Shown piece by piece: positions 1-8,426 of a stretch of DNA of 64,000 nt. Below the pieces are notes generated by a model. That model was not told where the DNA came from. It was given only the letters and a program-made list of their open reading frames with translations, and searched no databases. Each line of letters starts with the position of its first letter. Position 1 is the first letter of the stretch. Made by a program: the position numbers and the translations under genes. Source of the stretch: Dactylosporangium roseum (GTDB lineage: Bacteria; Actinomycetota; Actinomycetes; Mycobacteriales; Micromonosporaceae); NCBI RefSeq assembly GCF_025264685.1, contig NZ_CP073721.1:859001-923000 (forward strand), in the 5' to 3' direction.

Positions 1-2
1 AC

Positions 3-260
3 CAGTACAACACCGTGACCGACGCGTCGCTCAAGACGGTCATCATGACGTCGATGCTCAAGCGGGTCGACAACGCCGTCTTCAACTTCGTCAAGGACTA
101 CGCGGCGGGCAAGTTCAAGGCCGGTCCGACGGTGTTCGACCTGAAGGCCGACGGCGTCGGCTACGCCACCTCCGGTGGTCAGGTCGACGACATCAAGGAC
201 AAGCTCGACGGGTTCAAAGCCGACATCGTGTCCGGCAAGACCATGGTGCCGACGAAGTAG
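3..260 (+). CDS. BMP-family nucleoside-binding lipoprotein, C-terminal part
   Basis: Only the last 85 codons are in the window, and the gene starts upstream of it. The fragment (FNFVKDYAAGKF, then GVGYATSGGQVDD) matches the C-terminal lobe of BMP/PnrA substrate-binding lipoproteins, which present purine and other nucleosides to an ABC importer. The ABC ATPase and two permeases of that importer follow on the same strand, and nucleoside-degrading enzymes come after them, so a nucleoside ligand is likely. It ends in a double TAG stop. The lipobox cannot be checked because the N-terminus is outside. Confidence 0.85.
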   Translation, partial: QYNTVTDASLKTVIMTSMLKRVDNAVFNFVKDYAAGKFKAGPTVFDLKADGVGYATSGGQVDDIKDKLDGFKADIVSGKTMVPTK

Positions 261-289
261 TAGCAAGTAACAGTAGACATCCGGTGCGT

Positions 290-318
290 GGCGGGGGACT
301 GTGATCCGGTCCCCCGCC
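290..318 (+). terminator. GC-rich hairpin between binding protein and ATPase genes
   Basis: A 10-bp perfect stem (290-299 with 309-318) with a 9-base loop follows the binding-protein stop codon. No T-run follows it. It is best read as a partial terminator or mRNA-stabilising hairpin that keeps the abundant binding protein above its membrane partners, a common arrangement in ABC operons. This role is inferred. Confidence 0.55.
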
Positions 319-340
319 AGCACGTGTTAGGAGCCTCTGG

Positions 341-1888
341 ATGACCGCGGAACCACCCGCCGTCGAACTGAAGGGGATCACCAAAAGGTTCCCCGGCGTT
401 GTGGCGAATTCCGACGTCAATCTCGCCGTCCGGAAGGGCACGATCCACGCGATCGTCGGTGAGAACGGTGCCGGCAAGTCGACCCTCATGAAGATTCTCT
501 ACGGGATGCAGGCCCCGGACGAGGGCGAGATTCTGATCGAGGGCCGCCCCGTGCGGTTCTCCTCGCCGCAGGGGGCGATCGAGGCCGGCATCGGCATGGT
601 GCACCAGCACTTCATGCTGGCCGACAACTTCACGGTCGCCGAAAACGTCGTGCTCGGAGCCGAGAAGCTGCACGGGATCGGTGCGCGGGCCAGGACCAGG
701 ATCAAAGAGATATCCCAGCGGTACGGGCTGGGCGTCGAGCCCGACGAGCTCGTCGAGGACCTCGGGGTCGGCGACCGCCAGCGCGTCGAGATCCTCAAGG
801 TGCTCTATCGCGGCGCCCGCATCCTGATCCTCGACGAGCCGACCGCGGTGCTGGTCCCGCAGGAGGTCGACGAGCTGTTCGGCAACCTCCGCGAGCTCAT
901 CCGCGAAGGCCTGACCGTGCTGTTCATCTCGCACAAGCTCCACGAGGTGCGGGCCGTCGCCGACGACATCACCGTCATCCGCCGCGGCACGACGGTCGCC
1001 TCCGTCAAGCCCGCCGACGTCACGGCCCGCCAGTTGGCCACGCTCATGGTCGGCAGCGAGCTGCCCAGCCCCGAGGCCCGCGAGTCGACCGTCACCGACG
1101 TGCCGGCCCTGGTCGTCAGGGGCCTCACCGTCACGGGCGCCGACGGCCGCCCGGTCGTCTCCGAGGCCACGTTCACGATCCACAAGGGCGAGGTCGTCGG
1201 CGTCGCCGGCGTCGAGGGCAACGGTCAGGCCGAGCTCGCCGAGGCGATCATGGGTATGCGGCCCGCCACCGGCACCGTGCTGCTGGGTGACACCGACGTG
1301 TCCGCCTGGACCACGCGCCGCCGGCGCGAGGCCGGTATCGGCTACATCCCGGAGGACCGGCACCGGCAGGGCCTGCTGCTCGACGCGCCGCTCTGGGAGA
1401 ACCGCATCCTCGGGCACCAGACCCAGCGGCCCAACGCCCGCGGGCCCCTCATCGACGTCGGCGGCGCCCGGCGCGACACCATCCGGATCGTCGCCGAGTA
1501 CGACGTCCGCACCCCCAACATCGACGTCGCCGCCGTGGCGCTCTCCGGCGGCAACCAGCAGAAGCTCATCGTCGGCCGCGAGATGAGCCACGCGCCCAAG
1601 GTGCTCATCGCCGCGCACCCGACCCGCGGGGTTGACGTCGGTGCCCAGGCCGCGATCTGGGACCACATCCGTAGTGCGCGCATCGCCGGGATGGGCGTGC
1701 TGTTGATCTCCGCCGACCTCGACGAGCTGATCGGCCTGTCCGACTCGCTGAAGGTCATCTACGGTGGGCGGCTGGTGGCCGACGCCGACCCCGCGACGGT
1801 CACGCCCGAGCAGCTCGGCGTCGCCATGACCGGCGCGACGACCGACCCGACCGCCGCCGCAGCGGGACAGCAGGAGGCCACCCCATGA
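341..1888 (+). CDS. Nucleoside ABC transporter, duplicated ATP-binding protein
   Basis: A 515-residue protein with two ABC ATPase halves in the RbsA/MglA/YufO arrangement. The first half has Walker A GENGAGKS near residue 46 and Walker B ILILDEPTA. The second has the degenerate Walker A GVEGNGQAEL, signature LSGGNQQK and a D-loop region HPTRGVDVGA. It powers import of the ligand delivered by the preceding lipoprotein through the two downstream permeases. The start follows an AGGAG site at 328-332. The first-half signature is atypical (LGVGDRQRVEI), as is usual for this family, so one site is probably the main catalytic one. Sugar import is the alternative, but the neighbours favour nucleosides. 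Confidence 0.9.
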   Translation: MTAEPPAVELKGITKRFPGVVANSDVNLAVRKGTIHAIVGENGAGKSTLMKILYGMQAPDEGEILIEGRPVRFSSPQGAIEAGIGMVHQHFMLADNFTVAENVVLGAEKLHGIGARARTRIKEISQRYGLGVEPDELVEDLGVGDRQRVEILKVLYRGARILILDEPTAVLVPQEVDELFGNLRELIREGLTVLFISHKLHEVRAVADDITVIRRGTTVASVKPADVTARQLATLMVGSELPSPEARESTVTDVPALVVRGLTVTGADGRPVVSEATFTIHKGEVVGVAGVEGNGQAELAEAIMGMRPATGTVLLGDTDVSAWTTRRRREAGIGYIPEDRHRQGLLLDAPLWENRILGHQTQRPNARGPLIDVGGARRDTIRIVAEYDVRTPNIDVAAVALSGGNQQKLIVGREMSHAPKVLIAAHPTRGVDVGAQAAIWDHIRSARIAGMGVLLISADLDELIGLSDSLKVIYGGRLVADADPATVTPEQLGVAMTGATTDPTAAAAGQQEATP

Positions 1889-2055
1889 CCGGTCCGGAGC
1901 GCAGCGGAGGGGCCGGTCATCGTGGGCTCAGTGTGGAGGTCGTGCGGCCGGAGCGGAGCGGAGGGCGCATGACCGGTCCGGAGCGCAGCGGAGGGGCCGG
2001 TCGTCGACCGGCTCAGTGTGAAGGTCAGGACACCGACGAGCGAAGCGAGGAGGGG
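1885..2055 (+). repeat. Intergenic GAGCGnAGCGGAGG repeat cluster
   Basis: A 34-base direct repeat occurs at 1885-1918 and 1969-2002, each beginning with ATGACCGGTCC. The core GAGCGnAGCGGAGG appears four times (about 1896, 1951, 1981 and 2038). Short repeats of this kind are scattered in many actinobacterial chromosomes. The core contains a GGAGG Shine-Dalgarno-like string, and the last, variant copy supplies the ribosome-binding site of the next permease gene. The repeats push the ATPase and permease genes about 170 bases apart in an otherwise tightly packed operon. Confidence 0.8.
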
Positions 2056-2057
2056 GC

Positions 2058-3293
2058 ATGACCGCCGCCGTAGGCTCCCGGCGGATCGACCTCGGCAAGC
2101 TGCTACCGCAGCTCATCGCCCCTGTCGCGGCCCTGATCATCGCCGCGGCGATCTCGTCGGTCGCGCTGCTCATCAGCGGCAAGGACCCGCTGCTGGCCTT
2201 CCAGCATATGTACGACTACGGTACGGTGCCCGACTCGCAGGTCGAGATCCTCAACAAGGCCAGCGAGTACTACATCGCCGCCGTCGCGGTCGCCATCGGC
2301 TTCAAGATGGGCCTGTTCAACATCGGCGTCGAGGGCCAGTCGAAGATCGGCGCGTTCATGGCCGGCGCGCTGGCCAGTGCCTCCTTCATGAGCTGGGTCC
2401 CGGGACCGGTGCGGATCGTGCTGATCATCGTCGTGGCGATGATCGTCGGCGCGCTCTGGGCCCTCATCGCGGCGCTGCTGAAGACCCGGCGCGGGGTCAG
2501 CGAGGTCATCTCGACCCTGATGCTCAACGCCATCGGCGGCCTCGTCGTCACCTGGCTGCTCAACGACCACTGGGGTGTCCAGGAGCCCCGCGCGCAGATC
2601 AAGACCACCGGCATCCTGCCCGGAAACTCCCGGATGCCCGGCCTGCCGATCATCTCCGGCACCGACCAGAAGGTGCTCGGCTTCCTGGTGATCGCGGTGG
2701 TCCTGGGCGTCGTCTACTGGTTCGGCATCGGCCGCACCCGCTTCGGCTTCGATCTGCGGGCCACCGGCCACAACCCGAGCGCGGCGGTGGCCAGCGGCGT
2801 CGACGCCAAGCGGATGGTGATCGTCGCCATGCTGATCTCCGGTGCGATCGCCGGCCTGGTCAACCTGCCCCGCATGCTCGGCGAGAGCCACACCTACACC
2901 GAGGGCTTCGGCGGCATCGGCTTCACCGGCATCGCGGTCGCGCTGCTCGGCCGCAACCACCCGGTCGGCATGGCGCTGGGCGCGATCCTCTGGGGCTTCC
3001 TGGCCCGCTCGCAGCTCATCCTCGACCTCGACGGTATCCCCAAGGAGATCGTCCTGATCATGCAGGGCGTCGCCGTCCTGTCCGTGGTCATCGCCTACGA
3101 GCTGGCCGCCCGCATCGGCCGCCGCGCCCAGCAGAAACGGGTCGGTGTCGCGACCGCGGTCCCGGCCGGTTCGGCCCCGCTGGCCGCGGCCGGCGTCCCG
3201 ACGGGCGGCGCCGGTGGCGCGACCGCCCCGGGCGCCACCGCGACGGAGACCCAGGCCAAGTCCGGTGACGCCGGCACGGAGGAGTCGAAGTGA
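2058..3293 (+). CDS. Nucleoside ABC transporter permease (YufP-like)
   Basis: A 411-residue integral membrane protein of the BPD_transp_2 family, with many hydrophobic segments from residue 18 (LIAPVAALIIAAAISSVALL) to about 350. The motif GLFNIGVEGQ near residue 90 is typical of BMP-type nucleoside permeases. A Pro/Ala/Gly-rich hydrophilic tail of about 60 residues closes the protein. It forms the membrane channel with the next permease, whose start codon overlaps its stop (ATGA-type coupling at 3290). The start follows GAGGAGGGGGC. Confidence 0.9.
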   Translation: MTAAVGSRRIDLGKLLPQLIAPVAALIIAAAISSVALLISGKDPLLAFQHMYDYGTVPDSQVEILNKASEYYIAAVAVAIGFKMGLFNIGVEGQSKIGAFMAGALASASFMSWVPGPVRIVLIIVVAMIVGALWALIAALLKTRRGVSEVISTLMLNAIGGLVVTWLLNDHWGVQEPRAQIKTTGILPGNSRMPGLPIISGTDQKVLGFLVIAVVLGVVYWFGIGRTRFGFDLRATGHNPSAAVASGVDAKRMVIVAMLISGAIAGLVNLPRMLGESHTYTEGFGGIGFTGIAVALLGRNHPVGMALGAILWGFLARSQLILDLDGIPKEIVLIMQGVAVLSVVIAYELAARIGRRAQQKRVGVATAVPAGSAPLAAAGVPTGGAGGATAPGATATETQAKSGDAGTEESK

Positions 3294-4549
3294 CCGCCGA
3301 CACCATGCTCTCGACCGCTCCGGCGGCCCCGGCGGGCAAGCCGAAGTCGCGGCGGATGACCACCCCTAAGGTCCTGCTCATCATCGCCGGGGTGCTCATC
3401 GGTCTCTCGCTGGTGCACCTGCTCACCGGCGCCGACGACGTCACCTCGCAGGGCGCCGTCCAGGCGGCCCTCCAGGCCGCGATCCCGCTCGGCCTGGCCG
3501 GCCTCGGCGGCCTCTGGTCCGAGCGTGCCGGCGTCGTCAACATCGGCCTCGAAGGCCAGCTCATCCTCGGCACGTGGTTCGGCGCCTGGGGGAGCATCGA
3601 GTTCGGCCCGTGGGTCGGGCTGCTGCTCGGCGTCCTCGGCGGTGCCGTCGGCGGGCTCGTGCACGCGGTGGCGACCGTCACCTTCGGCGTCGACCACATC
3701 ATCTCCGGTGTGGCGATGACGATTCTGGCGCCGGGCCTCGCGCGGTACCTCTCCTATCTCGCGTGGAACGGCACTCCCGGCGCCGGTGCGACCCAGTCGC
3801 CGACCGTGTCCCGCCTGCCCCGCGTCTCCGTGCCGTTCGTCGACGACCTGGCCGGGCTCGAGCGCAAGCACTGGTTCCTGATCAGTGACGTTGCCGGGGT
3901 CCTGCGTGGCCTGCTGGTCGACGTGTCGATCGTGACGATCCTCGTGGTGCTGCTGATCCCGCTGAGCTGGTGGCTGCTCTGGCGCACCACGTTCGGCCTG
4001 CGGGTCCGTTCCGTCGGCGAGGACCCGCACGCCGCCGAGAGCCTCGGCATCAACGTGTACCGGTACAAGTACTACGGCGTGATCATCTCCGGCGCGATGG
4101 CCGGCCTGGGCGGCGTGTTCCTGTCGACGGTGAGTTCGGCGATCTACCGAGAGGGCCAGACCGGTGGCCGCGGCTACATCGGTCTCGCCGCGATGATCTT
4201 CGGCAACTGGCGGCCGGGTGGCCTGGCGCTGGGCGCCTCCCTGTTCGGCTACACCGACGCGCTGCAACTGCGGCGCGGCAGCGAGTCGGTGCACGCCCTG
4301 CTCATCCTCGTGGGGGCGCTCCTGCTGGCGCTCGCGATCTGGGAGTTCCGGCGCCGCAACCGCGTGGTCGCCGTCGCTTCCGCCGTCCTGGGCGTCCTGT
4401 CCTACGTATTGTTCTTCTCGGTGGACACGATCCCGACGGCACTCGTGCAGGCCGCGCCCTACGTCACGGTCCTCGTGGTGCTGGCGCTCGCCGCGCAGCG
4501 GCTCCGACCGCCTGCCGCGGACGGCAAGCCGTACAGACGTGGAGGATGA
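3290..4549 (+). CDS. Nucleoside ABC transporter permease (YufQ-like)
   Basis: A 419-residue second permease of the same importer. The family motif VNIGLEGQLILG is near residue 82 and there are about ten hydrophobic segments. It overlaps the preceding permease by 4 bases, so the two are translationally coupled, as expected for a heterodimeric channel. The cytidine deaminase gene follows three bases after its stop, joining transport and nucleoside breakdown in one transcript. Confidence 0.9.
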   Translation: MTADTMLSTAPAAPAGKPKSRRMTTPKVLLIIAGVLIGLSLVHLLTGADDVTSQGAVQAALQAAIPLGLAGLGGLWSERAGVVNIGLEGQLILGTWFGAWGSIEFGPWVGLLLGVLGGAVGGLVHAVATVTFGVDHIISGVAMTILAPGLARYLSYLAWNGTPGAGATQSPTVSRLPRVSVPFVDDLAGLERKHWFLISDVAGVLRGLLVDVSIVTILVVLLIPLSWWLLWRTTFGLRVRSVGEDPHAAESLGINVYRYKYYGVIISGAMAGLGGVFLSTVSSAIYREGQTGGRGYIGLAAMIFGNWRPGGLALGASLFGYTDALQLRRGSESVHALLILVGALLLALAIWEFRRRNRVVAVASAVLGVLSYVLFFSVDTIPTALVQAAPYVTVLVVLALAAQRLRPPAADGKPYRRGG

Positions 4550-4552
4550 CGG

Positions 4553-5263
4553 GTGGACGTCGACTGGGCCGCGCTGCGAAGCGCGGCCATCACGGCGATG
4601 GAGCGTGCCTACGCCCCGTACTCGAACTTTCCGGTCGGCGCGGCGGCGCTCGTCGACGACGGCCGGGTGGTGGTCGGCTGCAACGTCGAGAACGCGTCGT
4701 ACGGCCTGGGTCTGTGCGCCGAGTGCGGGCTGGTCTCCAACCTCCGGGTGACCGGCGGCGGCCGGCTCGTAGCGCTCGCCTGCGTCGACGGTGAGGGCCG
4801 CCCGCTCATGCCGTGCGGCCGCTGCCGCCAGCTCCTGTGGGAGCACGGCGGTCCGTCGCTGCTCATCGACCACGCGAGCGGGCCGCTGCCCATGACGGCG
4901 CTGCTGCCGTATGCGTTCGACGACACCGACCTGGAGCGGTTCGCGGCCGAGCGGGACAAGCAGCCGACCGTCCCGGCGGCGCTCGCGCTGAAGGTCGGCA
5001 GCGGCACCGTCTTCGTCCACCCCGAGATCGCCGCGGGCCAGCAGGTCTGGACCGCGTACTGGGAGCGCTCGTCCGGCACCGGCGACGACGAGCGGACGGG
5101 CATCCTCGAGGAGGGGCCGACCTGGGACACCGCCGCCGAGGCGGTCAACTGGGGCCGGATCCGCACGCCCCGTGTCGTCGTGATCGACGCGCAGGGCACC
5201 GCTAGCTGGGCGGGGGACACCCCCCGGCCGGCCGGCATCGAGCAGGACTGGAGCACCCGATGA
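4553..5263 (+). CDS. cdd: Cytidine deaminase with extra C-terminal domain
   Basis: Converts cytidine and deoxycytidine to uridine and deoxyuridine. Residues 1-130 form a complete zinc-dependent deaminase: NVENASYG, the catalytic CAEC (cysteine ligand and proton-shuttle glutamate) and the PCGRCRQ zinc-ligand pair. Homotetrameric bacterial Cdd proteins are about 130 residues, and this one is 236. The extra 105 residues (from about ERDKQP) have no zinc-site motif and contain the Trp-rich stretch VWTAYWERS. I do not recognise this domain. The start is GTG after GGAGG at 4541. It overlaps the thymidine phosphorylase start. Confidence 0.9.
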   Translation: MDVDWAALRSAAITAMERAYAPYSNFPVGAAALVDDGRVVVGCNVENASYGLGLCAECGLVSNLRVTGGGRLVALACVDGEGRPLMPCGRCRQLLWEHGGPSLLIDHASGPLPMTALLPYAFDDTDLERFAAERDKQPTVPAALALKVGSGTVFVHPEIAAGQQVWTAYWERSSGTGDDERTGILEEGPTWDTAAEAVNWGRIRTPRVVVIDAQGTASWAGDTPRPAGIEQDWSTR

Positions 5264-6537
5264 GCTTCGCGGCCGTGGACGTCATCCGCACCAAGCGGGA
5301 CAAGGGCCGCCTGAGCGACGAGCAGATCGACTGGGTCGTCGACGCGTACACCCGCGGCGCGGTCGCCGACGAGCAGATGTCGGCCCTGGCGATGGCGATC
5401 CTGCTCAACGGCATGACCGCCGCCGAGATCGCCCGCTGGACCGCCGCCATGATCGCCTCCGGCGAGCGGCTGGACCTGTCGGAGGTGGGGCGCCCGACCG
5501 TCGACAAACACTCGACGGGCGGCGTCGGCGACAAGATCACTCTGCCGCTGACGCCCCTCGTCGCCGCCTGTGGTGCGGCGGTACCGCAGTTGTCCGGCCG
5601 CGGTCTCGGCCACACCGGCGGCACGCTGGACAAGCTGGAGGCCATCCCGGGTTTCGGCACCAAGCTGACGAACGAGCAGTTCGTCGAGCAGTTGCGCACC
5701 GTGGGCGCGGCCATCTGCGCCGCGGGCGAAGGGCTGGCCCCGGCCGACCGCAAGCTTTACGCCCTGCGCGACGTCACCGGCACCGTCGAGGCGATCCCGC
5801 TGATCGCCAGCTCGATCATGAGCAAGAAGATCGCCGAGGGCACCGGCGCGCTGGTGCTCGACGTGAAGTTCGGCTCGGGCGCGTTCATGCGCGACGTGGC
5901 CGACGCCCGCGAGCTGGCCCAGACGATGGTCGAGTTGGGCAAGGCGCACGACGTGACCACGGTCGCGCTGCTCACCGACATGGAGGTGCCGCTGGGCCGC
6001 GCCGTCGGCCACTCCGTAGAGGTCGAGGAGTCGCTGGAGGTGCTCGCCGGCGGCGGCCCGCAGGACGTCGTCGCGCTGGCCATGGCGCTGGCGCGGGAGA
6101 TGCTCGACGCGGCGGGTCTCGCCGACGCCGATCCGCAGGCCGCGATCGACGACGGCAGGGCGATGGACTCGTGGCGGGCCCTGGTCCGCGCGCAGGGCGG
6201 TGACCCGGACGCGCCACTGCCCGTCGCCGACGAGGTCGAGCGGATCACCGCCGACCGGGACGGTTATGTTGCCACCATGGACGCCTACGCCGTCGGGGTC
6301 GCCGCCTGGCGGCTCGGTGCCGGCCGGGCGCGCAAGGAGGATCCGGTCAGCTCCTCGGCCGGGATCATCCTGCACCGCAAGCCCGGCGCGGCAGTCAAGG
6401 CCGGCGACGTGATCATGGAGCTGCGCGCGGAGGACGCCGCGAAGCTGCCGGCCGCGCTGGAGGTGGCCCGCACCGCGGTGACCGTCGCCGAAGCTCCGCC
6501 GAATCCCCGACCGCTCATCCTGGACAGGATCTCCTGA
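5260..6537 (+). CDS. deoA: Thymidine phosphorylase
   Basis: A 425-residue protein of usual length for the family. It splits thymidine (and deoxyuridine made by the upstream deaminase) into base and 2-deoxyribose-1-phosphate. The phosphorylase signature SGRGLGHTGGTLDKLE is near residue 120, the phosphate-binding KHSTGGVGDK near residue 84, and the C-terminal PYNP-type domain ends the protein. Its start overlaps the cdd stop and its stop overlaps the next ATG (TGATG). Confidence 0.95.
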   Translation: MSFAAVDVIRTKRDKGRLSDEQIDWVVDAYTRGAVADEQMSALAMAILLNGMTAAEIARWTAAMIASGERLDLSEVGRPTVDKHSTGGVGDKITLPLTPLVAACGAAVPQLSGRGLGHTGGTLDKLEAIPGFGTKLTNEQFVEQLRTVGAAICAAGEGLAPADRKLYALRDVTGTVEAIPLIASSIMSKKIAEGTGALVLDVKFGSGAFMRDVADARELAQTMVELGKAHDVTTVALLTDMEVPLGRAVGHSVEVEESLEVLAGGGPQDVVALAMALAREMLDAAGLADADPQAAIDDGRAMDSWRALVRAQGGDPDAPLPVADEVERITADRDGYVATMDAYAVGVAAWRLGAGRARKEDPVSSSAGIILHRKPGAAVKAGDVIMELRAEDAAKLPAALEVARTAVTVAEAPPNPRPLILDRIS

Positions 6538-6896
6538 TGCCCGAGCTGATCAAGGCACCCACCCAGATCCCCGTGCCCGGCGGGAAGATCATCGACGAGT
6601 ACGTGGGCCGGGTGAACTCCGGCGAATCCGCGGTCTCGGTCGCGAAGATGATCGCCCCGGGCGGCTGGACCGAGCCGTTCCAGACCCCGGTGTTCGACGA
6701 GTTCACGGTTGTGCTGCGCGGCACGGTCCGCGTCGAGTACGACGGCGGTGTCGTCGACGTCTCCGCCGGTCAGGCCGTGGTCACGCGGGCCGGCGAACGG
6801 ATCCGCTACAGCACGCTCGACGGTGAAGACGCCGAATATGTGGCGATCTGTCTGCCCGCGTTCGCCCCTGACCTCGCCAATAGGGATCCGGACTGA
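6537..6896 (+). CDS. Cupin-domain protein (EutQ-like)
   Basis: A 119-residue single cupin barrel with the pattern FDEFTVVLRGTVRVEYDGG then AGQAVVTRAGERIRYS. It resembles small cupins annotated as ethanolamine-utilisation EutQ-like. Its substrate is unknown. Translational coupling to deoA suggests a role in nucleoside or sugar-phosphate metabolism, which is an inference from position only. Confidence 0.75.
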   Translation: MPELIKAPTQIPVPGGKIIDEYVGRVNSGESAVSVAKMIAPGGWTEPFQTPVFDEFTVVLRGTVRVEYDGGVVDVSAGQAVVTRAGERIRYSTLDGEDAEYVAICLPAFAPDLANRDPD

Positions 6897-6904
6897 CGCT
6901 CGGC

Positions 6905-6910
6905 TACAGT
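6905..6910 (+). promoter_or_regulatory. Candidate -10 box for a leaderless transcript
   Basis: TACAGT ends 6 bases before the GTG start at 6917, and there is no Shine-Dalgarno sequence. This geometry is typical of leaderless actinobacterial genes. No clear -35 hexamer is seen at 17 bases. Confidence 0.4.
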
Positions 6911-6916
6911 GCGCGG

Positions 6917-7597
6917 GTGAGCGTCACGGCGCCGGACCCGCAGCGCGTGCGGGAGGCGAGTCTCGAAGAGCTGCACCGCCTGCGGCTTCCCCTTCCACCG
7001 CCCAACTTCGCCCTGTGCTGGGAGCCGGGAGACCTGGTGGAGTTGCGCCCCGGCGACGAGATCGAGGCGCGCGCCGCGGTCCTCAACGTGGTGCTCGCCC
7101 GCACCGTCGGCATGCCGCCGAAGCTCGCGATGACGTGGCTGCTGGAGGCGAAACTCGTCGATCGGCTGACCCTGCCGGAGTGGCACTTCGTCGCCGAGGG
7201 CGAGGGCGACGAGCGGTCCTTCGTGCTGCACCTGGAGGCGCTGTTCGCGCTGTCCTGGCTGTTGGGCATCGCGATGGACCTCGATCCGCTGCGCCCGTCG
7301 GCCGACGGGCTGCTGGAGCGCCTGCCCAACCTGCCGCAGGGCGAGACGTTCACCGCGTGGCGCTGCCGGACACTCGCGGCGCCGCGCGACGCGGCCTCGG
7401 CGGCAACGCTGCTGGACCTGTATTACTGCCTGGACTGGTCATACCTGGAGGCCGAGCGGCGCCGCCTGCCGCTGCCGGGCCAGGTGGACTCCAACGTCGT
7501 GGGTCAGCGGCGCTGGGCGCTGGAGTGGGCGGTGGTCTTCACCGGTCCGTACCACGGCCCCCCACCCAACTGGGAGGAAGTGGATCTCTCGACCTAG
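6917..7597 (+). CDS. DUF4272-like protein
   Basis: A 226-residue soluble protein. The layout (R-rich start, LNVVLARTVGMPP, a tryptophan-rich middle FALSWLLG, and a C-terminal V.QRRWALEWAV motif) fits the DUF4272 family, whose function is unknown. It is separated from the cupin by only 20 bases but probably has its own leaderless promoter. Its last bases overlap the convergent methyltransferase gene. Confidence 0.6.
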   Translation: MSVTAPDPQRVREASLEELHRLRLPLPPPNFALCWEPGDLVELRPGDEIEARAAVLNVVLARTVGMPPKLAMTWLLEAKLVDRLTLPEWHFVAEGEGDERSFVLHLEALFALSWLLGIAMDLDPLRPSADGLLERLPNLPQGETFTAWRCRTLAAPRDAASAATLLDLYYCLDWSYLEAERRRLPLPGQVDSNVVGQRRWALEWAVVFTGPYHGPPPNWEEVDLST

Positions 7598-8409
7598 CGC
7601 CGTCGCCACACGGACAGCTCGACCGCCAGGGTGGCCTTGATCGGCTCGGCCAGCCCTGCCAGCCGAGCCCGCACCGCCGCGGCATCGACGTGCCAGGCGC
7701 TGGGGCCCATGCCGGCCAGGGCGGCCGCGTCGGAGCGGGGGAGTCGCAGCGGGGCCGTCAGCACGTGCGCCGATTCCTGGGTGAACCACCGCTCCAGGCC
7801 GCCGGCCAGCCGGGCGGGCTTCTCCGGGTCGACGCCGATCAGGCCCAGCGCCGCCACCAGCTCCGCCAGGTGGTCCGGCGTCGGGGTCACCACCACGAGC
7901 CGCCCCGACGGCCGGAGGATGCGGGCGAACTCGGCGCCCGAACGGGGGGCGAAGACGTCGAGGACCGCGTCGGCCGAGCCGTCGGCGACCGGCAGGCCCT
8001 GCCAGACGTCCGCCCGCACGGCACCCACCCTGGGATCGGCCCGGGCCGCGCGCCGCAGGGCGGGCTTCGACACGTCGACGGCCAGGCCGGTCGCCTCCAG
8101 GGCCAGCGCCCGCGCCAGGTAGTGCGCGGTCCCGGCACCGACCTCGACGACGAACCCGGCCGTGGCGACACACGAGCGCACCGCGTCGGCGATCACGTCG
8201 AAGTGCCCCGCCGCGAGCAGGGCCGCGCGGGCCGCGACCATCTCGGCGCTGTCGCCGGTGTGCACCGTCCGGCCGGCGGTCAGGTCGACGTACCCCTGCT
8301 TCGCCAGGTCGAACGAGTGCCCCCGTGGGCAACGAAACGCACGGTCACCGGGTGAAAGCGGATCGTGGCAGACCGGACAACGGAGATGTGTGATGACGGC
8401 GGCATGCAC
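7594..8409 (-). CDS. RlmA-type 23S rRNA (guanine-N1) methyltransferase
   Basis: Probably methylates a guanine of 23S rRNA using SAM. Close to the N-terminus is the zinc-binding module CPVCHDPL...CPRGHSFD, followed by VEVGAGTAHYLARAL (SAM-binding motif I) and a Rossmann-fold methyltransferase. I place the start at GTG 8409. A start at 8436 would run through the divergent adenosine deaminase promoter and start codon. Related actinomycete proteins confer resistance to macrolides such as tylosin or mycinamicin (TlrB/RlmA-II), and which guanine is used cannot be read here. The other end overlaps the DUF4272 gene by 4 bases. Confidence 0.8.
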   Translation of the reverse strand: MHAAVITHLRCPVCHDPLSPGDRAFRCPRGHSFDLAKQGYVDLTAGRTVHTGDSAEMVAARAALLAAGHFDVIADAVRSCVATAGFVVEVGAGTAHYLARALALEATGLAVDVSKPALRRAARADPRVGAVRADVWQGLPVADGSADAVLDVFAPRSGAEFARILRPSGRLVVVTPTPDHLAELVAALGLIGVDPEKPARLAGGLERWFTQESAHVLTAPLRLPRSDAAALAGMGPSAWHVDAAAVRARLAGLAEPIKATLAVELSVWRRR

Positions 8410-8414
8410 CCTAC

Positions 8415-8420
8415 TAGTGT
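8415..8420 (+). promoter_or_regulatory. Candidate -10 box of adenosine deaminase gene
   Basis: TAGTGT ends 6 bases upstream of the ATG at 8427, and there is no ribosome-binding site. A leaderless mRNA is likely. The same 20 bases must also carry the start of the divergent methyltransferase transcript. Confidence 0.45.
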
Positions 8421-8426
8421 CGTTCC

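Noticed and set aside
179..1666. Long antisense reading frame opposite the ABC ATPase (and similar ones at 3095-5020, 4609-6375, 10941-12926)
   Set aside because: These are shadows of high-GC codon use: low-complexity Gly/Arg/Asp sequence and no ribosome-binding site.
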